A stretch of 49,577 nt of DNA from an uncultured Clostridia bacterium (GTDB taxonomy: Bacteria; Bacillota; Clostridia; TANB77; CAG-508): contig CATKDT010000049.1 in NCBI GenBank assembly GCA_949746675.1, positions 65,214-114,790 of the forward strand. Reading direction: 5' to 3'. The position numbers and the translations under genes were made by a program. The notes below the pieces were generated by a model that was not told the origin of the DNA, searched no databases, and was given only the letters and a program-made list of their open reading frames with translations. This document shows positions 1-10,650 of this stretch, in pieces. How positions within the stretch are numbered: position 1 is the stretch's first letter; every line of letters starts with the position of its first letter.

Positions 1-189
1 ATCATTATAAAATGGAATTATAACAGATATTAATTTTTTATCATAGTTATAATCTACCTTTTTTAGCACTTTTCCCGGTTCTTTTTCAAAATTAAATTTC
101 ATCTATTCTGCTCCTTTTATTAATTTTATAATTGCATTTTATTTTGCAAAAATTAGTTATTTTGTTATGTTAATTTTAGTTGCTCTTTT

Positions 190-1677
190 CTAGAATCTAC
201 AAAAGTGAATAGTATTACCTTCAAATATAACTTCTGCTTCATTAAAACTGTCCCAATCCTTATCGCTAAAATATTCTTGTATTTCAGCATTATTTTCTAC
301 TTTTTTTAGTTTCAAATTATTAAAATAATTTATCATATTTGCATCAGACCAGTCTGTTGCAAACCCCATTATGTTAAAATCTCCTACTGCAAATAATCCA
401 TTATATGTGTATTGTGGATTTTTATCTTTGTATATACTTATATTTTCAACTTTTATTCCCATTGCTTTTTCATATGATTCAATCATTTTTCCTATCTCAA
501 TGGAATTACTTTTTTCCATATAACATTTATTATAAAAATCTAATTCTATTGTATTAAATCTTTTATATTGAACAATAAGTAAAATTACAGTGATTGCTAT
601 CATTGCTATGTTTAATACTTTTTGTAATTGTATGTTTTCTAATTTTTCTAAAGCTATAAATAATATTATTATTCCCAGTATTGAAGCAAAAGTATATGTT
701 GACCTTGCAACAAACCATATTGATGCTGTATCTTGCATTGCTACTGGTAAAACTGTTATGCATAATGTAATTGCTGTTACATATATTAATGATAATATCT
801 TTATAATTTTAACTGTTATTTTTGTATTTTTTACTATTATACTAATAAGCACAAGTACTAATGTAACTAATATTAGTATTTCAAAAAATCTATTTGGAAG
901 TATGCTATAAGTATTAAGCATTTTTGCACTTCCTGATAATATCTTTTTTATGCTTTCAGTAATTATAATATTTCCACTTACTCTGTCATTTGAAAAGAAT
1001 ATTCTTACTATTCCTAAGTTTAGTACTGCTGGTATTCCATAGCACATAAACATTACTATATTATTAATTATAAATTCTTTAAAATTGCTTGAATATTTTA
1101 TTATGTATACTGCTGATAATGCTACAAATAATGCAACTACACCTTGATAACTAAAGGTTGCAATTATCATAAATATAATCGCTAATAAAATTTGTTTCTT
1201 TTTGTTCTCACCTTCTAAGAATTTTACAAAACATTCTAATGCACATATACACATTAGAATTGCAAGCATCATTATTCCTCTTTCAATATACATAAATAAT
1301 TCTATTGAAAATGGATTTATTATAATAATGATACTTATTAATATTGCTAGTGCACTATTTTTAACATCTTTTGAAATGATATTATATAGTTTATATAATG
1401 CAAGAGTTGTTGTAATTATTGCTATTATGTATGAAATTAATGACATCATGTCTGGACTGCATTTTAGTACACACATTATTCCATACCATATTGCTGTTAC
1501 AAATCTTCCTGATAACATAAAATGGTTAAATCTGGCTCGTGGAATGTCGCTAATTACTGAATATGTATCAGTAGCATAATTCATTTTTATGAATATACCA
1601 AGAAATGTCATTGTAATTAATAGAAATATATACAACTTGTTATCTTTGAGTATTTTAGCTATTTTATTCTCTTTCAT
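190..1677 (-). CDS. GtrII-like polytopic membrane protein (glucosyltransferase-type)
   Basis: 495-aa multi-TM ORF; N-terminal layout (..RFNHFMLSGRFVTAIWYGI..) and FSYQGVVALF motif resemble GtrII-family proteins; next to polysaccharide export genes. Confidence 0.65.
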   Translation of the reverse strand: MKENKIAKILKDNKLYIFLLITMTFLGIFIKMNYATDTYSVISDIPRARFNHFMLSGRFVTAIWYGIMCVLKCSPDMMSLISYIIAIITTTLALYKLYNIISKDVKNSALAILISIIIIINPFSIELFMYIERGIMMLAILMCICALECFVKFLEGENKKKQILLAIIFMIIATFSYQGVVALFVALSAVYIIKYSSNFKEFIINNIVMFMCYGIPAVLNLGIVRIFFSNDRVSGNIIITESIKKILSGSAKMLNTYSILPNRFFEILILVTLVLVLISIIVKNTKITVKIIKILSLIYVTAITLCITVLPVAMQDTASIWFVARSTYTFASILGIIILFIALEKLENIQLQKVLNIAMIAITVILLIVQYKRFNTIELDFYNKCYMEKSNSIEIGKMIESYEKAMGIKVENISIYKDKNPQYTYNGLFAVGDFNIMGFATDWSDANMINYFNNLKLKKVENNAEIQEYFSDKDWDSFNEAEVIFEGNTIHFCRF

Positions 1678-1715
1678 TTATATTCCCTTTCTATGTATAA
1701 AATCTAATTTTGCTT

Positions 1716-2490
1716 TTACAATTCTTCTGCAAATTTCTTCTGCAATTTATTAAATATTAGATATCCAACTATACATAATGCAATTCCTATTATTAAAATT
1801 ACTCCTATCATTTTTAAATCTGGCATTTGTTGGTCATAGAATATATTTCTATATCCCTCAATTATATAAGTCATTGGATTTATTTTTAATATCCATCTAA
1901 AATTTTCTGGTATTGTTTCTAGTGAATATACTATTGGAGTTGCATAGAAAAGTAATTGTAAAAATACTCCTATAAAGTGTTGTAAGTCTCTAAAATATAC
2001 TGTTACACTTGATACAATCAATGATATTCCTATAAGTAATACATATTGTACAGCAAGAACAATTGGATATAATAATATATATGGTGTTAGCCCCATTCCA
2101 TAAGCTAGTGTAAAACATATTATAATTATTGTTGATATTAAAAAATTTACTGTCTCACTTGTTACAACTGAGAAAGGCAATATTTCTCTTGGAAAATAGA
2201 CTTTTTTAATTATATTTCCGGTTTTCAACCATTGTGAATGATGTTCTATTTATTACTGTTGCAAAAAAATTCCATGGTATAAGTCCGCAAACCATAAACA
2301 CTGTATAATTTGGTATATCATTTCTCATAATTAGTGGAAATATAATTGCATATACAGCTATTTGTAATAGTGGGTTTATAAATGACCATAACACTCCTAA
2401 AAATGAGTGTTTGTACTTTCCTCCGATATCTTTCTTTACACTTGATTTAATTAATTCTCTATAATTATATAAATTTTTAAATACATTCAT
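1716..2490 (-). pseudogene. ABC-2 type polysaccharide export permease (TagG/Wzm-like), frameshifted
   Basis: Two ORFs, 2206..2490 (..FFATVINRTSFTMVEN) and 1716..2228 (..GNIIKKVYFPREILPFSVV..), join into one continuous permease if one base is removed at ~2220-2221. Confidence 0.8.
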
Positions 2491-2492
2491 TG

Positions 2493-2570
2493 TTTAGCCC
2501 TTTCGCTTCACTTTGTTTATTACTCGCCATAATCTTTCTATGAAAAATCACGTCTAATAATTCTTTTAGC
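2493..2570 (-). repeat. Dispersed hairpin leader element, copy a (before permease)
   Basis: AAAAGAATTATTAGACGTGATTTTTCATAGAAAGATTATGGCGAGTAATAAACAAAGTGAAGCGAAAGGGC. Confidence 0.6.
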
Positions 2571-2625
2571 TTTACTTCATTTATCTTTTTTAAACTTTGC
2601 ATGACTATTTATCATTCGCCATCTT

Positions 2626-3366
2626 TTATGTTGTTTGCTTTAAATATTCGTCAATTACTTCATTAGTGTCACCATCTATTTGAATCTCTCCATTGTTTAG
2701 CCATATTGCTCTATCGCATAATTCTCTAGCTGATGACAAACTGTGTGTTACAAACACCATTGTCTTTCCTTCTTTTTTTAGTTCTTTCATCTTGTTAATA
2801 CATTTTTCTTGAAAATGCTGATCTCCAACTGATAATATCTCATCTACTAATAAAATATCAGCATCAACATTTATCGCAACTGCAAATGCAAGACGCATAT
2901 ACATTCCTGAAGAATAGGTTCTTACAGGGTTATCTATAAATTCTTCTAACTCTGAGAATTCAATTATTTGTTCTAGTCTTGAGTCTATTTCTTTTCTAGT
3001 TAATCCAAAAATGGAAGCATTAAAATAGATATTTTCTCTTCCTGAAAAGTCTGGGTGAAAACCTGCTCCAAGTTCTAGCAGTGATGTTAACTTTCCATTA
3101 GTAGTTATTTTTCCCTTGTTGGGATAAATAATTTTAGTCATAAGTTTTAATAATGTTGATTTTCCACTTCCATTTACCCCAATTAATGCAACTGCTTCTC
3201 CATTTTTTATAGTTACATTAATATCTTTTAATACTTGCCTTGTCTCTTTTCTATTTCTTTTCCAAAACAATAGCTTTTCCTTTACGCTATTTGCTTTGTC
3301 ATAGTATACATCAAAATTTTTATAAACATGTTCAACTATTATTCTATCAGAATCTTTTTTTGCCAT
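2626..3366 (-). CDS. ABC transporter ATP-binding protein, polysaccharide/teichoic acid export (TagH/Wzt-like)
   Basis: Walker A GVNGSGKST, signature YSSGMYMRLAFA, Walker B DILLVDEIL; partner of the adjacent permease. Confidence 0.9.
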   Translation of the reverse strand: MAKKDSDRIIVEHVYKNFDVYYDKANSVKEKLLFWKRNRKETRQVLKDINVTIKNGEAVALIGVNGSGKSTLLKLMTKIIYPNKGKITTNGKLTSLLELGAGFHPDFSGRENIYFNASIFGLTRKEIDSRLEQIIEFSELEEFIDNPVRTYSSGMYMRLAFAVAINVDADILLVDEILSVGDQHFQEKCINKMKELKKEGKTMVFVTHSLSSARELCDRAIWLNNGEIQIDGDTNEVIDEYLKQTT

Positions 3367-3370
3367 CTAG

Positions 3371-3450
3371 TTTCCTCTCTTTCGCTCACTTTGTTTGCTC
3401 ATCATTAAAGATTTCTCTTTTAAAAATTGAATTTGACAATTCTTTTAATC
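3371..3450 (-). repeat. Dispersed hairpin leader element, copy b (before ABC ATPase)
   Basis: AAAAGAATTGTCAAATTCAATTTTTAAAAGAGAAATCTTTAATGATGAGCAAACAAAGTGAGCGAAAGAGAGGAAA. Confidence 0.65.
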
Positions 3451-3478
3451 TTCCCTTTGCTCTTTGTTATTTACAATC

Positions 3479-4366
3479 TTATAACGCCTTTTTGTTTTTA
3501 TTTTTCCGTGGTATCCATAACAATGCAATTATAATCTTATTTCGCATTCCACATACATTACTTATTGGTCTATCTGCTTTTGAAAGATAGGCAAATAGTA
3601 TGTAATGCTTGTACACATATATTTTTTTTGATAAGGATACACATTTTAAGTCCATCTCTAATATTTCTTTAAAATATGAATAATATCCTTTTGGATTTTC
3701 TACAAATATCTTATCTATGTTTCGTGTATATCCATCATCTTTATAATCACCAATTTGAAGTACTTCATTAATTCCTAATATGTCATAATCTAAGTCCATT
3801 TTGTGATATAGTCTAGATTCAGTAACAAATTTTTCATCTGCTTCTAATTCATGTTTAAATTTCTTTCTTATCTGTGTTTTAAATACTAATATTTTTTCTC
3901 CTGTCATTTGTTCTCTAAAATACAAACTAAACATATCTGTTCTATGCAAATTTTCCGAAAACTTTTCTCCACTTATTTGTCCTTTTTCATTTCTCTTTAA
4001 AAATGCCAGTGCATATACAGTTTCATCATTTAATAATTTTTCTGCATATTTTTCTATTTTATCAAATGCTCCAACTTCAAAGTAATCATCTGAATCACAA
4101 GTTACACATATATCACCTGTTACATATTTCATCAAATTATTTATTGCTGACATTTTTCCTTGATTTTGCTGTGTGTAATATCCTATATCTATAATATTTT
4201 GTTTCATAAAGTTTTCAACTTGAAGTCTTGTTTTGTCTTCTGAACCATCGTCCATTATAAGCCATTCAAATTTTACTTTTGAATTATTATTTACTATTAA
4301 ACTCGAATACAATTTTTCAATGTCATTTGCTCTATTGTATGTTGGTGTTAATATTGATATTTTCAT
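3479..4366 (-). CDS. Family 2 glycosyltransferase
   Basis: MKISILTPTYNRANDIEKLYSSL, WLIMDDGSEDKT and CDSDDYF motifs. Confidence 0.88.
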   Translation of the reverse strand: MKISILTPTYNRANDIEKLYSSLIVNNNSKVKFEWLIMDDGSEDKTRLQVENFMKQNIIDIGYYTQQNQGKMSAINNLMKYVTGDICVTCDSDDYFEVGAFDKIEKYAEKLLNDETVYALAFLKRNEKGQISGEKFSENLHRTDMFSLYFREQMTGEKILVFKTQIRKKFKHELEADEKFVTESRLYHKMDLDYDILGINEVLQIGDYKDDGYTRNIDKIFVENPKGYYSYFKEILEMDLKCVSLSKKIYVYKHYILFAYLSKADRPISNVCGMRNKIIIALLWIPRKNKNKKAL

Positions 4367-4458
4367 TTTATCTTTTCCATTTAGTTTATCAGAATTGTTA
4401 TTTGCATAATTTTGCTTTATTCTGTTTCAACTATTCCCTCTTTTATTATTGCCATATT

Positions 4459-5550
4459 TTAGCTAATAATTGACTTAACTTTAGAAATTATATTGTCATA
4501 ATATTTCTCTGTTTCTTTTATTCTTTCTTTTTCGTCAAAATCAGTTATAATAATATCACTATTTAGCGTTTTTTTCAATCCTTTATATATACCTTTTTCA
4601 CTATTTTCCAAAATAATTCCATTTTTGTAATTTTCTATGCTCTCTTTTGAAGCTGTATCTGTTATAATTATTAGTTTATTAAGTATTTTTGCTTCATCTA
4701 ATACCATTCCATACCCTTCGTAATTTGACAGTAAACAAAAATAATCTGCATTTTTAATATATGGATATGGATTTTCTTTAGCTCCAAGCAAGAAAAAATT
4801 ATCTTCTTCTTTTAATTCTTTTATTTCTTGTTCTAGCTTTTTTCTCTCAGGACCATCCCCAATTATATAAACTTGACTATGTATTCCTTCTTTTTCTAAT
4901 TTAGCATGAACTTTTATAAATCTATCTACTGCTTTTTGTTCTACTAATCTACATACACTTACCAAATTTATGTTGTTTTTGTCAAAAGGTAATTTAACAT
5001 TTTCTTCTGCTTTTTCTAAAACTTTGTTGAAATCAAGATAATTTCTTATTATTACTTGGTCATAGTTTCCATATAATTTGTTAAAATCCTGCCTATTTTC
5101 TTCACTTACAAATACCAATTTATCATATTTTCTATATATGTTTTTGTCTAATATCTTTTTTATTTTTGATTTTAAACTATTTCCAAATACTTTTGAAATA
5201 TCATTATGTATCCATACAATTTTTTTGCACTTCTTAATCTTAGAAAATAGCCTAGTTATTGGTCCTTCTAAAAATGCAACATAAGTATCATAGCCTTTTG
5301 GTGGCTTGTCTATAAATAATAATCTTAATGAAATACTAAGTTTTTGAACTTTATTATATTGAGAAAATGGTTTACTATATAAACTAATAAGTTTTACTTT
5401 ATCTGTTAATTGTTTTTCAAGTTCGCCTTTTGGATATATTGTTAATATTGTTATTTCATATTCATTTGAAAGTCTATTTGCTAAATCTACTAGTACTCTT
5501 TCAGCTCCACCTAAACCCAAACTTGTTATTCCAAATAATATCTTTTTCAA
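4459..5550 (-). CDS. GT4-type glycosyltransferase
   Basis: LFGITSLGLGGAERVLVDLANRL N-terminus; VSVCRLVEQKAVDRFI and LLSNYEGYGMVLDEA C-terminal motifs. Confidence 0.9.
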   Translation of the reverse strand: MKKILFGITSLGLGGAERVLVDLANRLSNEYEITILTIYPKGELEKQLTDKVKLISLYSKPFSQYNKVQKLSISLRLLFIDKPPKGYDTYVAFLEGPITRLFSKIKKCKKIVWIHNDISKVFGNSLKSKIKKILDKNIYRKYDKLVFVSEENRQDFNKLYGNYDQVIIRNYLDFNKVLEKAEENVKLPFDKNNINLVSVCRLVEQKAVDRFIKVHAKLEKEGIHSQVYIIGDGPERKKLEQEIKELKEEDNFFLLGAKENPYPYIKNADYFCLLSNYEGYGMVLDEAKILNKLIIITDTASKESIENYKNGIILENSEKGIYKGLKKTLNSDIIITDFDEKERIKETEKYYDNIISKVKSIIS

Positions 5551-7082
5551 GGTATTTCCTCCTTACTCAATCTTCGTGTTTCATTTATCAATAAAACACT
5601 TATTGTAACTATAACTACCATACTTGAAGTTGCAAAATATACATAACCCGATGCCCATGATAACACTAAACTTAGTCCTAGTGCACTTTGTAGCATAATA
5701 TATTTTGTATCTAGTTTTTTTATATTTCTAATTCCCTGTATTACTGAGTATATAAGTATTGCAATAAATGGAACTATATATAATATAAATCCTATAATAC
5801 CGAAATTTAGTACCATTGATGCAAGTTCATTTTCCATTACCATTTCCCTGTAATTCGTTTTATATCCATTGCCGAATAATATTGCTATTGGCATTTTTTG
5901 ATTTCTTACTAAATATATATTGTATATTAATTGTAATTTGCGTAAATCATTTCCTGCTATATCATGCTCTTTTGCATATTTATGTAAATCTAATACTGAT
6001 TGTTTTTGTGCTTCTGACATAAATCCATCTTCAAGTGTTCCGTCCAAAATTTTATTTTTTATATCAAGCATATCTTTTGTCATATTTCCAACTTCTCCAG
6101 TCGAACTATCTATTAAAGTACTCTGTGCTTCCTTCATTTGCTTTCTTCTTTTTATGGTGTTTGATCCAAATACTCCAAGTAATACTGCTATAATTCCAAG
6201 AAATGCTATCATTGCTATTATTAGTTTTTTATTTTTTGTAAATATTATTTGTAAAAATCCATATATAAATGTAACTATAATAACTCCAAAAAGCCCTGTT
6301 CTTGTTGCTAACATTGTTACTAAATAAATTGCAACTAAAATATATGATACTACGCTAATTATACACCATACTTTTTCATTTTTTGTATCTTCTTTTTTTA
6401 TTTTTCTTATATTTTGGATTACTATAAACAATGATAATAATATTATTGCACTTAGGCTGTTTCCTGATTCTATTAATCCCTTAAATCCTGTTTTTGTTTC
6501 TGTGTATGTATATGAAGATGTGTTTGTAAATATTGATATGTATATTGATACTATGTATATTAAAAGCATTATTGTTATTGACTTTTCAAGCTTTGCTGTA
6601 TGTGTATTATATGATTTTTCTTTATTTAAATTTGTATCAGTTGTATTTGTTAATTTTTCTTTACTTAAATTTATTTTGTTTGTGTTGTTTTTTGTATTAT
6701 CTTTGAATAAAAATGTGTAGCTAAATATTATTAAGTAAATTATTAAAAATGTAAAGTTACAGATATATTGAAATTCATTGTTCACACTTCCATAAGAACT
6801 TTCAGTTGATAGGCTTTTCATTATTTTTAAATGTATTATTCCATATATTAGATATACTGCTCCTATTGCTATTAGCTTAAGACGTTCTTTATTGTTTGAT
6901 TTTATTAATATGTATATTGCTACCATTAGTGGAATTATTGGACGTATTATTGTTGTTACTGATATATTTGTTTTAAAATAGTTTCTAAATGTAAAACTAG
7001 CTATATCAAATATCGGACATAATATTATCAACATACACATTATATTTTCTAATGTTAATAATTCTTTTATTTTTTGCTTCAT
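5547..7082 (-). CDS. O-antigen ligase/polymerase-like membrane protein (Wzy/WaaL-like)
   Basis: 511-aa multi-TM protein with a large extracytoplasmic loop, overlapping a GT4 gene in an export locus. Confidence 0.7.
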   Translation of the reverse strand: MKQKIKELLTLENIMCMLIILCPIFDIASFTFRNYFKTNISVTTIIRPIIPLMVAIYILIKSNNKERLKLIAIGAVYLIYGIIHLKIMKSLSTESSYGSVNNEFQYICNFTFLIIYLIIFSYTFLFKDNTKNNTNKINLSKEKLTNTTDTNLNKEKSYNTHTAKLEKSITIMLLIYIVSIYISIFTNTSSYTYTETKTGFKGLIESGNSLSAIILLSLFIVIQNIRKIKKEDTKNEKVWCIISVVSYILVAIYLVTMLATRTGLFGVIIVTFIYGFLQIIFTKNKKLIIAMIAFLGIIAVLLGVFGSNTIKRRKQMKEAQSTLIDSSTGEVGNMTKDMLDIKNKILDGTLEDGFMSEAQKQSVLDLHKYAKEHDIAGNDLRKLQLIYNIYLVRNQKMPIAILFGNGYKTNYREMVMENELASMVLNFGIIGFILYIVPFIAILIYSVIQGIRNIKKLDTKYIMLQSALGLSLVLSWASGYVYFATSSMVVIVTISVLLINETRRLSKEEIP

Positions 7083-7355
7083 TTTTTATTTCTATTCCTC
7101 CAATACTAGTAATTTATATCATTTGTGGTCCTAAAAATCTATCATATGAATATGTCCTCTTTGTTCTTAATTTTATAATTATTTCATTAATTTATGTTCT
7201 TTCGAAAATTTCCCCGCTCTTGTATGGTTAGATTATACAATGTTTCTGCAAATATTTCAATAATATAACAAAAATGTCATATTATAAATTTTAAAAATTA
7301 CTAGACTTTTTGCATATAAAATATTATAATTGTATTGATTATTAGGAGGTAATTT

Positions 7356-7652
7356 ATGACAAAAGGATTAAGTATATTTTTGATTATTGTAGGTGTTTTG
7401 TTTATTAATTCTAATATTTTTGCTACTAGCGCAAATAATATTAATACTAATACCACCACTAATATTGTTATAGATGATAATGTTTCTAATTCAGTTTCTA
7501 GAACTAATTCTACTGTTATTCAGAGTGTTAATAGTATTGATGAAACTGGATCTAAAACTAATGTTAATATTATTTTGAATGTTCTATTAATCGCTGTTGG
7601 ATTTGTTTTAATTTTACTTGCTATCGCAATTCTGATTAGACTTAGAGGGTAA
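7356..7652 (+). CDS. Small secreted/membrane-anchored protein, unknown function
   Basis: SD ATTAGGAGGTAATTTATG; N-terminal hydrophobic signal, Asn/Thr-rich middle, C-terminal TM; followed by a terminator hairpin. Confidence 0.65.
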   Translation: MTKGLSIFLIIVGVLFINSNIFATSANNINTNTTTNIVIDDNVSNSVSRTNSTVIQSVNSIDETGSKTNVNIILNVLLIAVGFVLILLAIAILIRLRG

Positions 7653-7672
7653 TTAATTTTATAATATTTTTT

Positions 7673-7705
7673 AAGAACGATTAGTTTTATCTAATCGTTC
7701 TTTTG
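7673..7705 (+). terminator. Intrinsic terminator
   Basis: AAGAACGATTAG TTTTAT CTAATCGTTCTTTT: 12-bp perfect stem followed by T-run. Confidence 0.85.
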
Positions 7706-7890
7706 CTTTATTAATCATTTTATATTTACTCAAATTTTACATGCTAGTTGTCTTTGTAGCTGATACAGCAACCACTCTATATGTGCAATGCGTATCTGTA
7801 TCTTGACTTCCATTTGATCCATATCCTGTTACAACATATACACAACTAAGTGCTGTTGCAATTAGGGTTATTCCTGTTTCTGATTATATA

Positions 7891-7930
7891 AAAAAACTAC
7901 CATTCAGTTTTATCCTAAATGATAGTTTTT
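7891..7930. terminator. Hairpin terminator downstream of the SPFH gene
   Basis: AAAAACTACCATT ... AATGATAGTTTTT inverted repeat with flanking A/T runs. Confidence 0.65.
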
Positions 7931-7936
7931 ATTATA

Positions 7937-9400
7937 TTATAATTGATTTCCGCATTTATTACAGAATAGTGAATCTGCCGTATTTATATTTCCACATCTC
8001 ATACACACTTTAACATTTCCATTCACATTACTTGCTGAATTATTATTAGATTGTACTTGCTCTTGTACTGGTGTAAATTGAGTAGTTTCTTGTTGGATAG
8101 TTTCCTGCTGAATTGGTTCTTTATTTTGAACTGGAGTATTTTCTTGTATAGGTTGTTCTATTTTTGGTGCTACTGACTCCTCTTGCATTGTTACAGGTTG
8201 TACTGGAGCTTGTTGTACTTGCTGAATCGTTGGCTCTTGAATTGGTTGTTGCTCAGTAAATGATTGTTGAACTGCTGGCTCTTGAATTTGAGGTTGTTGT
8301 ATATCTGTTTCTTGTGTTGGTTCTGATTGTGTAACAGTTCCTTGTACTGGTGGTTGTGTAGCAGCTGGTTGTTGAGTTGCATAAGGGTCATAAGTTTGTG
8401 TGCTTGATTGTGCATTAAAATCTTGCATAACGTTTGTATTATTTGCTCCCATCATTCCACCTGTTGACATATTAGCAATTCCTATTCCCATAAATCCGTT
8501 GCCAACACCTGCTGTATTTTTTGCAGCATTTTCAATTGCATTAGCATATGCTTCTGTCATTCTTCCTTGTTGCATATATGTATTTGAACTAAATTCATAA
8601 TTATTTATTTTATCTTCTGACTCGTCATCTAGTGTAACAGATTCTACTGAGAAACTTACTAAACGTAATCCTCTTCTACGTATAGCTTCGTCATATACAG
8701 CCTTATCCATCATTTCTTTTATCTCATCAGTTTGGCTTGGCATTTCTAATACTGGTACTTTATGATTTGAATTTCCAAGTTCATTTAAAATATTTTGGAA
8801 CGCAGCTAATACTTCACTTCTCATTTGTTCTTCAACATTTTTCTTAAAGTAAATATCAACTGTTCCTGCAAGCTCTGACATAAATATCGCAGGATTATAC
8901 ATCTTGAATGTATATGTTCCATAACAACGAATTTTCACACTCATTGGTGATATAGTGTTTGTCATTCTATTTGGTATTGCATGTGACCAATCTTGAAATG
9001 GTATTGGTGTAGCCGTTCCAAATTTGTTTCCCATTATTTCTTTAATATTGAAGAAAAATACAGCTTGTTGTTTTGATGTTTCTCCATTAAAAGTAAATCT
9101 TTCCCACATTTCCTTAAATGTGTCTTTAAATTGTCCTGCAAAGAAAGATGGTGATGAAGACGAATCAAATTGATATATACCTTCTTCTGCTGATGCGTCT
9201 ATAACTCTACCATTGTCATATATAATTGCACATTGTCCTGGCGCAACTACTATTACACTTCCATTTGTTATAACTCCTGTTGGTGTTGTTTTTCTTACCA
9301 TTAACATATCATCTGTCATGTCATCACAACGAATTGCCTCTTTCCATTGATCTCCAAATGTACTTCCTACTGCATCTTTTGCTGCTTTAAATAATCCCAT
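7937..9400 (-). CDS. SPFH-domain protein (YdjI-like) with Gln/Pro-rich linker and C-terminal zinc ribbon
   Basis: MGLFKAAKDAVGSTFGDQWKEAIRC..VVAPGQCAIIYDNGRV..; C-terminal CMRCGNINTADSLFCNKCGNQL; start moved to 9400, where an SD (GGAGAAAGATTATG) is present. Confidence 0.85.
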   Translation of the reverse strand: MGLFKAAKDAVGSTFGDQWKEAIRCDDMTDDMLMVRKTTPTGVITNGSVIVVAPGQCAIIYDNGRVIDASAEEGIYQFDSSSSPSFFAGQFKDTFKEMWERFTFNGETSKQQAVFFFNIKEIMGNKFGTATPIPFQDWSHAIPNRMTNTISPMSVKIRCYGTYTFKMYNPAIFMSELAGTVDIYFKKNVEEQMRSEVLAAFQNILNELGNSNHKVPVLEMPSQTDEIKEMMDKAVYDEAIRRRGLRLVSFSVESVTLDDESEDKINNYEFSSNTYMQQGRMTEAYANAIENAAKNTAGVGNGFMGIGIANMSTGGMMGANNTNVMQDFNAQSSTQTYDPYATQQPAATQPPVQGTVTQSEPTQETDIQQPQIQEPAVQQSFTEQQPIQEPTIQQVQQAPVQPVTMQEESVAPKIEQPIQENTPVQNKEPIQQETIQQETTQFTPVQEQVQSNNNSASNVNGNVKVCMRCGNINTADSLFCNKCGNQL

Positions 9401-9501
9401 AATCTTTCTCCTCATAAATATGTTTAATAACATACTCTTTCTTTATTTTTCTTATTTTTTTAAGTTATCCTAAAACTTTTTAACTATTCTAATTTCAATA
9501 A

Positions 9502-10428
9502 TTAACTTCTTCTTTTCAAATTTGCTAATACCCATCCATGATCTTCTGTTGTAATTATACTGTTGCAATATTCGCATCTTCCTGAAGATGTAATTGTTGT
9601 AGGCGCACCACAGTTTGGACAGTTTGTTGTTTTTAAATCTGTACTTCCAGTCTGTGTTACATTTCCTGCTTTTCTTGTAAATGTTAATGTATAAGTATGA
9701 TAATATTCTTTTTCTTTATTACCTTTTATTACTTGTTTTGTTGTTGCATCTATTATATAGTCAGCCATTCTTGTATCTAAGTCAAGTACTACTACATCTT
9801 TTTCACCTTCTCTAGTAAAGCTAATTAAGTTCATATCATTTACACATATTCTGTCCATTACATTTATTTGATTATTTTTAATATATCCATCTAGTTGTGT
9901 TTTATGTTGTGCAAACAATTCTCGTGTTTCAAATGGTCTAATCTTTTCCCAATCTCTATCAGTCCATGCGTTTTGTAATTTTATAAATGTTTCTTTTACA
10001 AAACTTTCAAATTTTGTTTTGCTAAAGTTTGGATCAATACTTCTAATTCTTGCTACTACTCCTTGATTATCATAAGTTACTTTAGGTTTTGCATCCTTGT
10101 AGTATTCTAAGTTTTTATTTCTCTTTCTATTTTTGTCCTTGTATCCTAATTCTCCAATTATAACTCCTACAACTATCAATACTAAAACGTATACCAATGA
10201 AGGAATTGGATTTCCACTGTAACTTCCACTACTTGATGAACCATAATCATAACTTGAGCTTGAGCTTGAAGACCCCCAGTCCGAACTTGAAGAACTCCAG
10301 TCTGAGCCTGAACTATAATCTTCAAAGCTACCTACATCTGCAAATGTAGGCATATTTATTTGAATTATTATTAACATTAATACTACTGAAAATATTATTT
10401 TACATATTGATATAATTTTTTCTTTCAT
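9502..10428 (-). CDS. Membrane-anchored Tim44-like domain protein with zinc ribbon
   Basis: Signal/TM segment, Ser/Gly/Tyr-rich region, TM, then Tim44-like region (VVARIRSIDPNFSKTKFESFVKETFIKLQNAWTDRDWEKIRPFETRELF) and CPNCGAPTTITSSGRCEYC. Confidence 0.75.
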   Translation of the reverse strand: MKEKIISICKIIFSVVLMLIIIQINMPTFADVGSFEDYSSGSDWSSSSSDWGSSSSSSSYDYGSSSSGSYSGNPIPSLVYVLVLIVVGVIIGELGYKDKNRKRNKNLEYYKDAKPKVTYDNQGVVARIRSIDPNFSKTKFESFVKETFIKLQNAWTDRDWEKIRPFETRELFAQHKTQLDGYIKNNQINVMDRICVNDMNLISFTREGEKDVVVLDLDTRMADYIIDATTKQVIKGNKEKEYYHTYTLTFTRKAGNVTQTGSTDLKTTNCPNCGAPTTITSSGRCEYCNSIITTEDHGWVLANLKRRS

Positions 10429-10512
10429 TTGTTTTCCTCTTATATTTTTTCTTTTATTATTTTATATCAACAGAATTAAAATGTCTATATATTATTGAAA
10501 TTTTTTATTAAA

Positions 10513-10557
10513 TAAAAATCTACATTACTAACTTATAGGTTCATAATGTAGATTTTA
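10513..10557 (-). terminator. Intrinsic terminator
   Basis: TAAAATCTACATTA...TAATGTAGATTTTTA inverted repeat plus T-run on the minus strand. Confidence 0.75.
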
Positions 10558-10650
10558 CTTGATATAGTTTTCATTTTCAAATTTCAGTAACGCAAATTCT
10601 CTTCATAATCTTATTTCTTTATAATATTTTCAATGTTAGTATTATTAATT

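Noticed and set aside
563-1579. Track ORFs 563..763(-), 590..910(+), 1202..1579(+)
   Set aside because: Shadow ORFs within the intact 190..1677 membrane protein; low complexity and no independent RBS logic
8191-8600. Track ORFs 8191..8415(-) and 8400..8600(+)
   Set aside because: Out-of-frame readings of the Gln/Pro-rich linker and SPFH coding region
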